Shown one piece after another: positions 52,657 to 60,257 of a stretch of 64,000 nt of DNA (position 1 is its first letter; each line of letters opens with the position of its first letter). The notes under the pieces were generated by a model. That model was not told the DNA's origin. It worked only from the letters and a program-made list of their open reading frames with translations, and made no database searches. Origin of the DNA: Candidatus Undinarchaeales archaeon (GTDB taxonomy: Archaea; SpSt-1190; JASMDC01); contig JASMDC010000008.1 in NCBI GenBank assembly GCA_030753015.1, positions 9,281 through 73,280 on the forward strand, written 5' to 3'. Position numbers and translations under genes: made by a program.

Positions 52657-52845
52657 ATGTACAAACGAGTTCACATGTTCATGACGCTGTTCATGGTGCT
52701 AGTGCTCCTCGTGGGTGTCTCGGGATGCCTCGGTGGCGATGACAGCGAGGACAAGGACCTGGACAATCCCCTCGACGTGAAAGAGGGCGAGGAGTTCGAT
52801 CCCATGAGCGATACCGAGGGTGAGGAAGAAGCCGACTCATCGTAG
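52657..52845 (+). CDS. 62-aa acidic lipoprotein
   Basis: 62 residues. Signal and lipobox MFMTLFMVLVLLVGVSGC (LVGVSGC), then a highly acidic mature region of about 40 residues (DDSEDKDLDNPLDVKEGEEF and onward) with no predicted fold. It would be an anionic peptide displayed on the outer membrane face. TATA-like ATTAAATAA (about 52616-52624) and GGTG before the ATG support transcription and translation. Confidence 0.7.
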   Translation: MYKRVHMFMTLFMVLVLLVGVSGCLGGDDSEDKDLDNPLDVKEGEEFDPMSDTEGEEEADSS

Positions 52846-52922
52846 CGTCGGACAAAGCGTCGATACGACACCCTCCGGGACTGCCGGCGGCCCTGCCCCA
52901 GCCATGACAACATATTGACACT

Positions 52923-52942
52923 CCCCCGAATGAATTCGGGGG
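52923..52942 (-). repeat. Right-end hairpin of the TnpB element
   Basis: CCCCCGAA / TTCGGGGG with a 4-nt loop, in the position expected for an IS605-type right end and for the 3' end of the omega (reRNA) guide scaffold, which would run from inside the 3' part of tnpB to about here. Confidence 0.5.
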
Positions 52943-52968
52943 ATTCTTGGAAGAGCGAGCATGAGATG

Positions 52969-54147
52969 TCATGCTGTTACCTCCAGGGGGTGTGCCAGCA
53001 CCCCGTTAACGCGCCCTCCGAAGACGACGCCTATATTGATCGCACCCACAGTGTCCCGGTGCGCTTCTATGCCGCATGATCTGCACTTCAGAAGACGACC
53101 CCTCTTCGTCACTGATGTGTCGCCACACCAAGGACACACGCTTGATGTGCCTCTCTCGTCGATCATGGTCACTTTGATCCCATACTCTTGGGCGACACAC
53201 TGAAGCCGTTCCAGGAGAAAGCGGTGGCTCCAGAAGTTGTGGATCATCGAATCCGACTTCTTGCCGAATGTGGCATTGTCCCTGATCCCCGTGAGGTCAC
53301 CTACGACGATCTCGCTGACACCTTCCCGCCAGAGCCGTTCGATCGCTTTCCTGACGATCGTGTTTACATACTGCCGGAAGCGTAGCTTCCGCTTGCGGAA
53401 CAAGGAGCGGATCTGCTTTGTCGTCTTCCTGCCGTTCGTCCTCTTCGCTATCGACTTCAGCCGGTCGATACGACGTGATAGATACCACCAGTCGGAAAGT
53501 GCGGGTCGCCCACTGTACGCGATCGATCGCCTATCCCCTTCGATCACTACATCGAGCAGTTCGAGCACGCCAAGGTCCACGAAGGCCCTCTTGTTCGAGA
53601 GCGGTTGATGTGGAGGATCGACCTCCACGATCTGCCTGGCATACCATTTCCGTCTGATGGAGTCATACAGAAGGGTCAGCAACCCTTGCCTTGTCCGGTC
53701 GTTCCATTTCGGTTTTCCTCTCCAATTCACCTCCAACTTTTTCGGCAGCTTCAATATACTGCCTTCTATCGTATAGCAATCGCATCGGATGAGTATGAGC
53801 TGCTTCCTCTTCCCCGTTGACCTGTGCTTCCAGTATCCGGGAGGGCTCACTCTCTGGATGCGGGGCGGGAGCTTGCCCTTCTTCTTGAGTTCGAGCAACG
53901 CGAAGAACGAACGCCAAGCCTCGCTGTTCTTCCTCTCGATCTGCTGAGCTGTCGCAGAGCCAATGATGCACTTGTATCTATCGTACAGGTCCTTCGTGTT
54001 CCAGTTCACCTTGTCTGCGTTGAAGATGCTCTGCCTTCGTCGATAGCTGATCTCGTTCCAAAGGCGAGCACAACCATCCGCGAGCTCATGCAGTCGTTCG
54101 TCTTGTTCCAACGAAGGTGACAATGCAAAGGTGTTCGTTCTCCTCAT
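52969..54147 (-). CDS. tnpB: TnpB-family RNA-guided nuclease with relocated RuvC-II glutamate
   Basis: 392 residues, full length. N-terminal helical domain (DERLHELADGCARLWNEISY), WED-like region, then a RuvC core: RuvC-I AFVDLGVLELLD (Asp), RuvC-II EIVVGDLTGIRDN, where the usual Glu of the IVVEDL motif is Gly, zinc finger SVCPWCGDTS and LLKCRSCGIEAHRD, and RuvC-III HRDTVGAINI (Asp). The pattern VGDL with IDERGTSSVCPWCG is the alternative arrangement in which the Glu of ERGTS replaces the missing residue. It is a homing nuclease that cuts with an omega RNA guide, so it is likely active as an enzyme, but without TnpA cannot transpose alone. Confidence 0.92.
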   Translation of the reverse strand: MRRTNTFALSPSLEQDERLHELADGCARLWNEISYRRRQSIFNADKVNWNTKDLYDRYKCIIGSATAQQIERKNSEAWRSFFALLELKKKGKLPPRIQRVSPPGYWKHRSTGKRKQLILIRCDCYTIEGSILKLPKKLEVNWRGKPKWNDRTRQGLLTLLYDSIRRKWYARQIVEVDPPHQPLSNKRAFVDLGVLELLDVVIEGDRRSIAYSGRPALSDWWYLSRRIDRLKSIAKRTNGRKTTKQIRSLFRKRKLRFRQYVNTIVRKAIERLWREGVSEIVVGDLTGIRDNATFGKKSDSMIHNFWSHRFLLERLQCVAQEYGIKVTMIDERGTSSVCPWCGDTSVTKRGRLLKCRSCGIEAHRDTVGAINIGVVFGGRVNGVLAHPLEVTA

Positions 54148-54270
54148 GGTCAGACCTTCGACCGCATCTTAATGATATCCCACGATGATCGAATAGTGTC
54201 TTTGGAGCGTTAAGGTGTTATGGGGGGTGGCGTGCCGCTATTCAGGTGGTTCTTTTACCTTTCGGGTTTG

Positions 54271-54287
54271 GTTTCCCTTCGGGAAAC
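54271..54287. repeat. Possible left-end hairpin of the TnpB element
   Basis: GTTTCCC / GGGAAAC with a 3-nt loop, between tnpB and the SGNH gene. Left ends of these elements carry a sub-terminal hairpin like this; assignment is by position. Confidence 0.4.
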
Positions 54288-54368
54288 ACGTCATTCATCC
54301 CAACTATGAATTAGATGGGCTTTCTGTCTCAAACCCGTTATAAAAGTTACGTCCCCACAGAGTGGACC

Positions 54369-54941
54369 ATGGAGGAGTACCTGCCCAACCACTCCTCGCG
54401 CATGGATCCACACCGCCACAAGGCGATCGTATGCCACGGCGACTCGCTCACCTGGGGCTTCATGATCAATCGGGAGGATTGTTATCCCGCGCGTCTCGAG
54501 CGCCACCTCGGCGGTGACTGGCAGGTCTTCAACACGGGCCAGAACGGTGACACCGCGGAGGGTGGGCTCACACGGCTCGGTCGCGAGGTGCTCCCCGAGA
54601 ACCCCCGGCTCGTCGTCATCGGGTTCGGTACCAACGACTTCTACGATGGTGTGCCCTCCAAGCGCGTGTTCGCGGCGATGGACACGATGGTCGAGCGTGT
54701 CCTCGCCGACGGGGCCGAGGTCATCCTCTGGGGATTTCCGCTCTCCCAGGCCTACGGGCAGGGGTACGAGTTCATCGCGCGCAAGCACAAGGTCCCGCTC
54801 CTCGATTACCTGCACGAGGACATCTACGGACGACAGGGGAACGTGTTCCCCGACGGTATCCACCTCACTGTCAGAGGGTATGCTGCAGTAGAGGCCCGGG
54901 TCCTGCCGGTGGTCCGACGGGTGCTGGGGATCGACACCTGA
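54369..54941 (+). CDS. SGNH/GDSL-family hydrolase
   Basis: 190 residues from the ATG at 54369 (MEEYLPNHSS), about 25 nt after TATA TTATAAAAG (about 54339-54347); the longer frame from 54315 lies across the promoter and is unlikely. Block I HGDSLTWGF (Ser nucleophile), block III IGFGTNDF (Asn oxyanion residue) and block V DGIHLTVRGY (Asp, His) complete an SGNH catalytic set. It is intracellular (no signal) and may be an esterase or deacetylase. It ends 1 nt before the convergent HPS-PHI gene. Confidence 0.87.
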   Translation: MEEYLPNHSSRMDPHRHKAIVCHGDSLTWGFMINREDCYPARLERHLGGDWQVFNTGQNGDTAEGGLTRLGREVLPENPRLVVIGFGTNDFYDGVPSKRVFAAMDTMVERVLADGAEVILWGFPLSQAYGQGYEFIARKHKVPLLDYLHEDIYGRQGNVFPDGIHLTVRGYAAVEARVLPVVRRVLGIDT

Positions 54942-54942
54942 G

Positions 54943-56220
54943 CTACTCGATGTTGGCGTGGCGCCTGCGCATCTTCTCAGGAGTCTCGCTGAGGGCCTGC
55001 TGTAGGTCGAACACGACGCCCTCGAGGAAGATGAGCGAGAGGATCTCGAACAGTGAGCCCATGGGCGTCAGCTCCTCGATCTGCGAGGTGAGCTGGCGGG
55101 CGATGTAGGACACCTCCTTGGACTCGCGCACCCTGCCGTGGATGAGGAACATCACATCGGCCAGCTTACCAAGGGTGCTCTCGGGAGTGGAGGTGATGGC
55201 GACCACCTTGGCGCCGTTGCCATGGGCGGCCTGGATGGGGCCGATGGTGAGGCTCGTCTCACCCGAACCCGATAGACCGACGATGATGTCGTCAGCCTCG
55301 ACGGCGGGCATGGTCACCTCGCCTATGACATGGACACGCAGCCCCATGTGCATGAGCCGCATGCCGAAGGCGGCCCCTACCAGCCGTGAGCGTCCGGTCC
55401 CGCACACGTACACCTTGCGGTCGTTCTCGCGTGCGTCCTTGATCAGCTCGACGAAGCGGTCTATTGCCTCGCCGTCGAGCTCCTCGGCCAGCTTGTTCGC
55501 CTGGCTGGCGTAGAAGCGCATGGTCATCCCCACGGGGACACTGAAAGCAACATGACTCATCCTGGAGAGGATGGTGCGTACTGTGGACTGGGGATCCTCG
55601 GATTCGCGGAGCGCTCGGCCGATGACAAGTCGCTGGGCGCCGTTCATCAGCACCCGTTCAATGTGCTCTTCATCCAGAGCACCCGCGGCGATGACGGGGA
55701 TGGTCAGCTCCCGTGACACCTGCTCGATCTCCTGGAAGGGATCGACGGTGCGCTTGGTGAGAAAGCTCGTGTGGACCACGACCGCGTCCATACCAAGCTG
55801 CTCGGCCTCCTTCGCCTTCTCGACGACGCTGCGGTCCTTGTCCACGTGCGAGAGGTCCATGTAGACCTTCACGCCCTCGTCCCGGGCGTACTGGAGGATC
55901 GTCTTGACGATGTGGGGTGCGTGATGGCTGGTTATGATTATGGCATGAGCGCCGAATTCCCTGATGGAACGGATGGTCTTGAACTCCTCGATGTGCTTGA
56001 GGTCGGCCACGACCTCGAAGGGTTCTTCCCGCTCCGCAAAGAGCCCCTGAAGACGGCCAAGGACGTACCGCGTCCCGAGGGTCTGAAGAGTGTGGTGGTC
56101 CACCTCGAATATGCGGGCACCTCCCTTCCAAAGCTCGTCAGCTAGCGCGATGAGCGCATCGATGTCGTAGCTGTCGTCCACCTTCAGATAGACCTGGAGT
56201 TCCGGCTTCGTCGTCTCCAT
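54943..56220 (-). CDS. hps-phi: Fused 3-hexulose-6-phosphate synthase / 6-phospho-3-hexuloisomerase
   Basis: 425 residues. N-terminal half: an OMPDC-like barrel of the HPS type (EPFEVVADLKHIEEF; VVVHTS; PVIAAGALDEEHIERVL). C-terminal half: a canonical PHI SIS domain (VYVCGTGRSRLVGAAFGMRL, IIVGLSGSGETS, VVAITSTPESTLGKLADV). Known archaeal fusions run in reverse to make ribulose 5-phosphate from fructose 6-phosphate. In the HPS half, residues normally in VALDLL, IEVGTPL and DLKTMD read VYLKVDD, FEVDHHT and DLKHIE (Asp to Glu), so HPS activity is uncertain while PHI looks intact. Leaderless ATG from the TATA shared with PAN. Confidence 0.9.
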   Translation of the reverse strand: METTKPELQVYLKVDDSYDIDALIALADELWKGGARIFEVDHHTLQTLGTRYVLGRLQGLFAEREEPFEVVADLKHIEEFKTIRSIREFGAHAIIITSHHAPHIVKTILQYARDEGVKVYMDLSHVDKDRSVVEKAKEAEQLGMDAVVVHTSFLTKRTVDPFQEIEQVSRELTIPVIAAGALDEEHIERVLMNGAQRLVIGRALRESEDPQSTVRTILSRMSHVAFSVPVGMTMRFYASQANKLAEELDGEAIDRFVELIKDARENDRKVYVCGTGRSRLVGAAFGMRLMHMGLRVHVIGEVTMPAVEADDIIVGLSGSGETSLTIGPIQAAHGNGAKVVAITSTPESTLGKLADVMFLIHGRVRESKEVSYIARQLTSQIEELTPMGSLFEILSLIFLEGVVFDLQQALSETPEKMRRRHANIE

Positions 56221-56251
56221 GCTCCTCGCTTTTGGGATGCTATGGGAAGGG

Positions 56252-56258
56252 TTAAAAG
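56252..56258. promoter_or_regulatory. Core promoter between HPS-PHI and PAN
   Basis: TTAAAAG, which reads as a TATA-like box both ways, is the only AT-rich block in the 63 nt between the two ATGs (29 nt to PAN, about 35 nt to HPS-PHI). Confidence 0.5.
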
Positions 56259-56283
56259 ACTACGCCTCCCCTCCTGCCCTGCC

Positions 56284-57381
56284 ATGGAGATGGAATCACC
56301 AGACCAGTCCCGACGTACGAGGTTGCTGGAGAACCGGGTCCACGAGCTCGAGGCGGCCATACAGCGGTTCCTAGCACCGCCCAACCTCGTGGCGACCATC
56401 TCCGAGCGTCACCCCAACGGCATGGTCGTAGCGCGCCTCTCGAACGGTCAAGAGGTGTTCACCACCGTCCGCCAGGGCCTGGAGGAGAAGGTGCTCCCCG
56501 GCGACCGAGTCCGTGTAGACCAGAAGAACTTCACGATAATCGACGTGCTCGGTGGTACACGGGACTTCGATGTCGAACGTTTCGTCGTCATGGAGAAGCC
56601 CGAGATCTCCTGGGAGGACGTGGGCGGCCTTTCCGAGGAGATGCGTGAGCTTAAAGAGGTCGTGGAGCTGCCGCTCACCGATCCCGATCTGTTCCGCGAG
56701 GTGGGTATCACGCCGCCCAAGGGCGTGCTCCTTCATGGACCGCCCGGGACCGGGAAGACGCTGATGGCCAAGGCCGTTGCGAACGCCACGAACGCCACGT
56801 TCATCGAGGTCGTTGGCTCGGAGCTCGCTCAGAAGTTCATCGGCGAGGGTGCAAAGCTCGTCAGGGACATCTTCTCCCTGGCCCGCGACCGCGCTCCCAC
56901 GCTCCTGTTTATCGACGAGGTGGACGCCATCGCTGCCAAACGCATCGAAGTGGGCACCTCCGGCGAGCGCGAGGTGCAGCGCACGTTCATGCAGCTGCTG
57001 GCAGAGATCGACGGTTTCCATCCCCTGGGGGACGTGAAGGTCGTTGCCGCCACCAACCGACCGGACATCCTCGACCCGGCCCTCGTGCGCCATGGACGCC
57101 TCGACCGGCTCATCAAGGTGCCGCTCCCCGACGAGAAAGGCAGGCGGGACATCGTTCTGATCCACACGCGTCCCATGAACACCGACGAGTTCGATGTCGA
57201 TAAGCTTGTCAAGCTCACTGACGAGATGTCGGGGGCCGACATCCACAACGTGTGCACCGAGGCCGGTTACATGGCCATCCGCGACAAGCGTACAAGGGTT
57301 ACGCAGAAGGACTTCGATGACGCCATCAAGAAGGTGCGGCGCGAGGACAAGGAAGCAGTCGTCTACTCGATGTTCAGGTAA
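56284..57381 (+). CDS. pan: Proteasome-activating nucleotidase (PAN)
   Basis: 365 residues from the ATG at 56284, leaderless from the shared TATA. Parts: short N-terminal coiled coil (RRTRLLENRVHELEAAIQRF), OB domain, AAA+ module with Walker A LHGPPGTGKTLMAKAVA, Walker B LLFIDEVDAIAAKR and the sensor/second region ATNRPDILDPALVRHGRLDR. PAN hexamers unfold substrates for the 20S proteasome. The C-terminus is SMFR: hydrophobic-Phe-x in place of the usual HbYX Tyr. The coiled coil is shorter than in well-studied PANs. No 20S gene is in the window. Confidence 0.94.
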   Translation: MEMESPDQSRRTRLLENRVHELEAAIQRFLAPPNLVATISERHPNGMVVARLSNGQEVFTTVRQGLEEKVLPGDRVRVDQKNFTIIDVLGGTRDFDVERFVVMEKPEISWEDVGGLSEEMRELKEVVELPLTDPDLFREVGITPPKGVLLHGPPGTGKTLMAKAVANATNATFIEVVGSELAQKFIGEGAKLVRDIFSLARDRAPTLLFIDEVDAIAAKRIEVGTSGEREVQRTFMQLLAEIDGFHPLGDVKVVAATNRPDILDPALVRHGRLDRLIKVPLPDEKGRRDIVLIHTRPMNTDEFDVDKLVKLTDEMSGADIHNVCTEAGYMAIRDKRTRVTQKDFDDAIKKVRREDKEAVVYSMFR

Positions 57382-57489
57382 AGTAGACGTGTCGGGGATC
57401 AGTCCCATGACAGTACATCACCGAGCTCTGACGGTGAGCGCAGTACACAGGAAGGTTATATCGCTCCCGGCAAGGCACTCGACTTCAAC

Positions 57490-57786
57490 GTGAACCTCTA
57501 CGCGGAGGACACAATCCAACTTACTAAGGATGTCGAGGTCGTCATCAAGTCCATCGACTGCGGCGTGGAGACGGTGGTCCCCGTGCGCATCGAGCCCATC
57601 ACACGCGAGCCCGCTTGCACCACGAACAAGGTCGTCAGCCTCCGAACGAAGTCCGACAACCTCAGCCCGGCCAGCGGCCTGATCCTCGCCGAGTCGGTGG
57701 ACAACCCGTTCTACGTCATCAGCAGCGACAAGGTGGGCGAGGTGCAGACGGCGCGTCTGGTGATGTTGCCACCTACAAAAATGTAA
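57490..57786 (+). CDS. Small beta protein, 98 aa, source of the partial duplicate at 59032
   Basis: 98 residues from GTG at 57490, downstream of TATA GTTATATCG (about 57455-57463). All-beta pattern (DTIQLTKDVEVVIKSIDCGV, VRIEPITREPACTTNKVVSL, ASGLILAESVDNPFYVISS) with two Cys, without signal or TM; resembles a small beta-barrel or sandwich, family unknown. About 200 nt of it recur, diverged, at 59032-59230, on the far side of the HEPN-MNT pair. Confidence 0.7.
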   Translation: MNLYAEDTIQLTKDVEVVIKSIDCGVETVVPVRIEPITREPACTTNKVVSLRTKSDNLSPASGLILAESVDNPFYVISSDKVGEVQTARLVMLPPTKM

Positions 57787-57793
57787 ATAGTTT

Positions 57794-57809
57794 TATACAT
57801 TATTGTATA
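57794..57809. promoter_or_regulatory. Inverted repeat over the HEPN-MNT promoter
   Basis: TATACA-TTAT-TGTATA, 6-nt perfect arms, overlapping the TATA block (TTTTATAC) and ending 5 nt before the first HEPN ATG. A natural operator for the winged-helix part of the MNT antitoxin (autorepression). Confidence 0.6.
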
Positions 57810-57814
57810 TAGCT

Positions 57815-58348
57815 ATGTACATGGACGGATCGAAGGACATCCTCTCCGAGATGACAACGAACCTGCCCCGCACCACCAAGGCCAGTGATGCGTTCTTCAA
57901 CAACTGCATGAAACGGCGGAGGTTCGTTCAGGTCCCGAAGGACGACTTCGTGAAGCATCTTGAGAAGTCGAAGCACGACCTCTCACAGGTGGACACGGAC
58001 TACATCCAAGGCAGCTGGGATTGGGCTGTCGTCAAGGCTTACTACTCGGTGTTCCATGCCGCGAACGCACTCCTCATCAAAGAGCGCGGTGAGTACTCTA
58101 AGGACCATTCCTGCGTGTTCGTCGCACTCGAGCGCCACGACCTCATCCCTCCGGATCTCTACAAGGAACTGGGCACCCTGCACGGACGGTTCTCGGACCT
58201 GGCCGCGTTCGACATCATCTACGGCGCCAGGAAGGTCGGACAGTACGATGTCGACCGATGGGCCTCCATCTCACAGGCGGATGCCGAACGTGTGCGAGGA
58301 TTCGCCCGGAGGTTCCTCTCGTTCGTGGAGGGGCGGTGTTATCCATGA
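57815..58348 (+). CDS. HEPN-domain protein (toxin-type partner of MNT)
   Basis: 177 residues from ATG 57815 (or 175 from 57821, exactly leaderless). The helix pair with WAVVKAYYSVFHAANALLI is the hallmark of the HEPN family that pairs with MNT nucleotidyltransferases. The later YGARKVGQYD is the RxxxxxYD form; the RX4-6H RNase motif of other HEPN toxins (HepT) is not present, so RNase activity is doubtful. Its stop overlaps the MNT start by 4 nt (ATGA). Gene order is HEPN first. Confidence 0.85.
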   Translation: MYMDGSKDILSEMTTNLPRTTKASDAFFNNCMKRRRFVQVPKDDFVKHLEKSKHDLSQVDTDYIQGSWDWAVVKAYYSVFHAANALLIKERGEYSKDHSCVFVALERHDLIPPDLYKELGTLHGRFSDLAAFDIIYGARKVGQYDVDRWASISQADAERVRGFARRFLSFVEGRCYP

Positions 58349-58932
58349 TCATCACGGCGTCCAAGGTGAGGCTCCTCGACATCATCCTCTCCGAGCCCGG
58401 GACACCCATCAGCTCCGCAATCCAGAACGCGAGGATGAATCCCCGGTACGCGACCGACTTCATAAACGAGGCAGTTCGCGAGGGCATCATCATCGAGGAG
58501 CGGATCGGCGGCGATGAGAAGGCCCATGTCAGGCGTCTCTACCCGAGCCTGACCCATGGGCTGCCTACCTTCCACCTCGTGGAGATGGAGAAACGCATCG
58601 CCTTCCTGATGGACCATCCACGACTGAAGGGCCCGTTCTCGCAGATCTCCCGCCTGATCGAGAAGAACGGGGGGTTCGCGCTCGTCTTCGGGAGCTATGC
58701 TCGATCCACCGAGAACGAGGAGAGCGACCTTGACCTGCTCGTGGTCTGTGGGGACCGTCCCGACGAGTCGTCGATCAGCGAACCGTTCGTCCTCGTCGAT
58801 GAACGTCCGTCGATGATGTGGGAGACGCACGAGGAGTTCTCTGAGCGAAGGGGCGACCCGCTCCACGTCAACGTGCGCCGGGACCACGTCATCATCTGTG
58901 GTACGGACAGGTACCTCAACGCCATCACGTGA
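58345..58932 (+). CDS. MNT nucleotidyltransferase with N-terminal winged helix (antitoxin-type)
   Basis: 195 residues from the ATG at 58345. Residues 1-75 form a winged-helix DNA-binding domain (SKVRLLDIILSEPGTPISSA, YATDFINEAVREGIIIEER), then a minimal nucleotidyltransferase with VFGSYARSTENEESDLDLLV, which is the GSX10DXD motif with both metal Asp residues. Known MNT antitoxins AMPylate their HEPN partner. The wHTH makes it the likely repressor of the pair through the inverted repeat at 57794-57809. Confidence 0.9.
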   Translation: MIITASKVRLLDIILSEPGTPISSAIQNARMNPRYATDFINEAVREGIIIEERIGGDEKAHVRRLYPSLTHGLPTFHLVEMEKRIAFLMDHPRLKGPFSQISRLIEKNGGFALVFGSYARSTENEESDLDLLVVCGDRPDESSISEPFVLVDERPSMMWETHEEFSERRGDPLHVNVRRDHVIICGTDRYLNAIT

Positions 58933-58946
58933 TGGTCGCTGTACCG

Positions 58947-58960
58947 GGCCTGTTCAGGCC
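58947..58960 (+). terminator. Hairpin after the MNT gene
   Basis: GGCCTG/CAGGCC with a 2-nt apex, 15 nt after the MNT stop. No T run follows, so termination is only likely by position. Confidence 0.35.
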
Positions 58961-59031
58961 ACTGATGCTCGAAGGGATCCCCTGCCGCATGGAACGGGCG
59001 CGCCGGGCACCGTTCAGTCCACGGGGCCGGG

Positions 59032-59230
59032 GACACCATCTCACTCACCAAGGACGGCGAGATCGTCATCACGTCCGTCGACTGCGGCGTGGAGACGGTG
59101 GTCCCGGTCCGCATCGAGCCCATCACCCGCGAGCCCGCTTGCACGGCGAAGGTCGTCAGCCTCCACACCGAATCCGACAATCTCAGCCCGGCAAGCGGGA
59201 TCATCCTTACCGAGTCGGTGAACGATCCGC
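59032..59230 (+). pseudogene. Truncated duplicate of the 57490-57786 gene
   Basis: Within the 361-nt gap between MNT and the flavoprotein gene, the plus strand still reads DTISLTKDGEIVITSVDCGV and VRIEPITREPACTAKVVSLH, then ASGIILTESVNDPL, clearly homologous to the 57490 product, with a one-codon in-frame deletion relative to it. It has no start codon in frame and the upstream sequence is different, so the 5' end was lost. The frame stays open to about 59358 but the last 40 residues are unrelated. Confidence 0.75.
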
Positions 59231-59293
59231 TCCACACCGTCACTCCGGTAGAATGGGCGGACGGCGCGAAGGAGCGGCTGCGGCCATCGATCA

Positions 59294-59860
59294 TTACATG
59301 GATCTCTCGTTCCCGTCGAGTGCTCCCGTTATCTGCTCCGGACCGGTCAATACACTGATGCCTACCATCGTACTAAGTCGCCGAGCGTTCGCCACGTCCA
59401 CGGGGCGCATGGTGAGCGTCCCTGTCCGACCTCCCGGCAGAGCCGTGACGATCTCCCCCTCCTCGATGTCCGTGGGGAGCATGGTGACCGCTACACCGCA
59501 CTTGATGGCTTGCGCCACCAGGTTGGGGACGAGGGCGTCAGCGATGCCGCGGACCACCTTCGCCACGGTGTTCGCCGAGGCCGGAGCGACCAGCAGGGTC
59601 GTGTACACGCCCCTGTACACGTCGCTGAGGAGCTTTGCCTGGTTGGATCCTTTCTCGATGACCGGTGCGGAGAACGCATCCTCGTCCAGACGATCGATGA
59701 GCCCGTACATCCGCACCACCCGAGCGCCCTCGACCGAGAGCACGGGCCGGACAGTGGTCCCTTCGACGCTCACGTCCTCCATGGCGTCGAAAGTCGCCTC
59801 AAGGTGATGACCGGCGCCGGTAATAGCCCAGAGGATCCGTCGATGCGTACCTGATGACAT
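59294..59860 (-). CDS. DmrB/AfpA-like FMN flavoprotein (UbiX/Dfp superfamily)
   Basis: 188 residues. ILWAITGAGHHLEATFDAME is the glycine-rich FMN-binding start shared with archaeoflavoprotein AfpA and dihydromethanopterin reductase DmrB. Further motifs are LLSDVYRGVYTTLLVAPASANTVAKVVRGIADALVPNLV (PASANT loop) and VTMLPTDIEEG. It would move electrons with ferredoxin in C1/folate-like metabolism; no methanogen gene is nearby, so the partner is unknown. Its ATG overlaps the stop of the upstream gene by one base (TGATG), so they are coupled. Confidence 0.85.
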   Translation of the reverse strand: MSSGTHRRILWAITGAGHHLEATFDAMEDVSVEGTTVRPVLSVEGARVVRMYGLIDRLDEDAFSAPVIEKGSNQAKLLSDVYRGVYTTLLVAPASANTVAKVVRGIADALVPNLVAQAIKCGVAVTMLPTDIEEGEIVTALPGGRTGTLTMRPVDVANARRLSTMVGISVLTGPEQITGALDGNERSM

Positions 59861-60153
59861 CAGATCATCCAGTCCTCGAGCACTTCGAGCACCCGGTCCT
59901 TCAGTTCCCGGGGGCCAAGCTCGTCCGGGTCCAGTTCTTCCAAGGAGTCGGCGAGCGTCCGGTCCTGTATGACCTCGCGCACCCAGTTGGCCACGTCATT
60001 GCTCTCAGACCGGATGTGGAAAAGCAGCCCCTCCGGCGCCATCCCGAGTATGATCCAGTGGAGGTCCATGATGTCCCGGGCGGCACCCTCGACACGGTCC
60101 TCGGACGACTTGACGATGAACTCGGATCCGTCGGGGGCGGAGGGCATCATCAC
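59860..60153 (-). CDS. Small acidic hypothetical protein, 97 aa
   Basis: 97 residues, mainly helical and acidic (EFIVKSSEDRVEGAARDIMD; ANWVREVIQDRTLADSLEEL), first gene of the two-gene unit with the flavoprotein. TATA CATAAATAGC (60184-60193) lies upstream. ATG 60153, 60150 or 60147 could be the start. No family recognised; gene existence is supported by the translational coupling at its end. Confidence 0.7.
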   Translation of the reverse strand: MMMPSAPDGSEFIVKSSEDRVEGAARDIMDLHWIILGMAPEGLLFHIRSESNDVANWVREVIQDRTLADSLEELDPDELGPRELKDRVLEVLEDWMI

Positions 60154-60257
60154 GCTTCCCTGCTACGTTTTCCGAGGTAAAGCTATTTATGTGACATGGT
60201 TGGGTGGAGCCAGGGTTCTCCATAACCGTTATAATGCTCCGTGACGATAGGTAGTGT

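Larger units (their letters stand above)
52915..54300 (-). mobile_element. Solitary TnpB element (IS200/IS605 superfamily, IS1341-like)
   Basis: One tnpB gene with hairpins outside both ends and no tnpA. The right end on the minus strand is a 20-nt hairpin 27 nt after the stop; the left-end hairpin is about 125 nt before the start. Exact termini and target site cannot be fixed without a second copy. Confidence 0.6.

Noticed and set aside
56371-57408. 345-codon minus-strand frame opposite PAN
   Set aside because: Mirror of conserved AAA+ motifs; no promoter.
58998-59807. Plus-strand frame across the duplicate and flavoprotein gene
   Set aside because: Arg/Ser-rich mixture of the out-of-frame duplicate and antisense of the flavoprotein.
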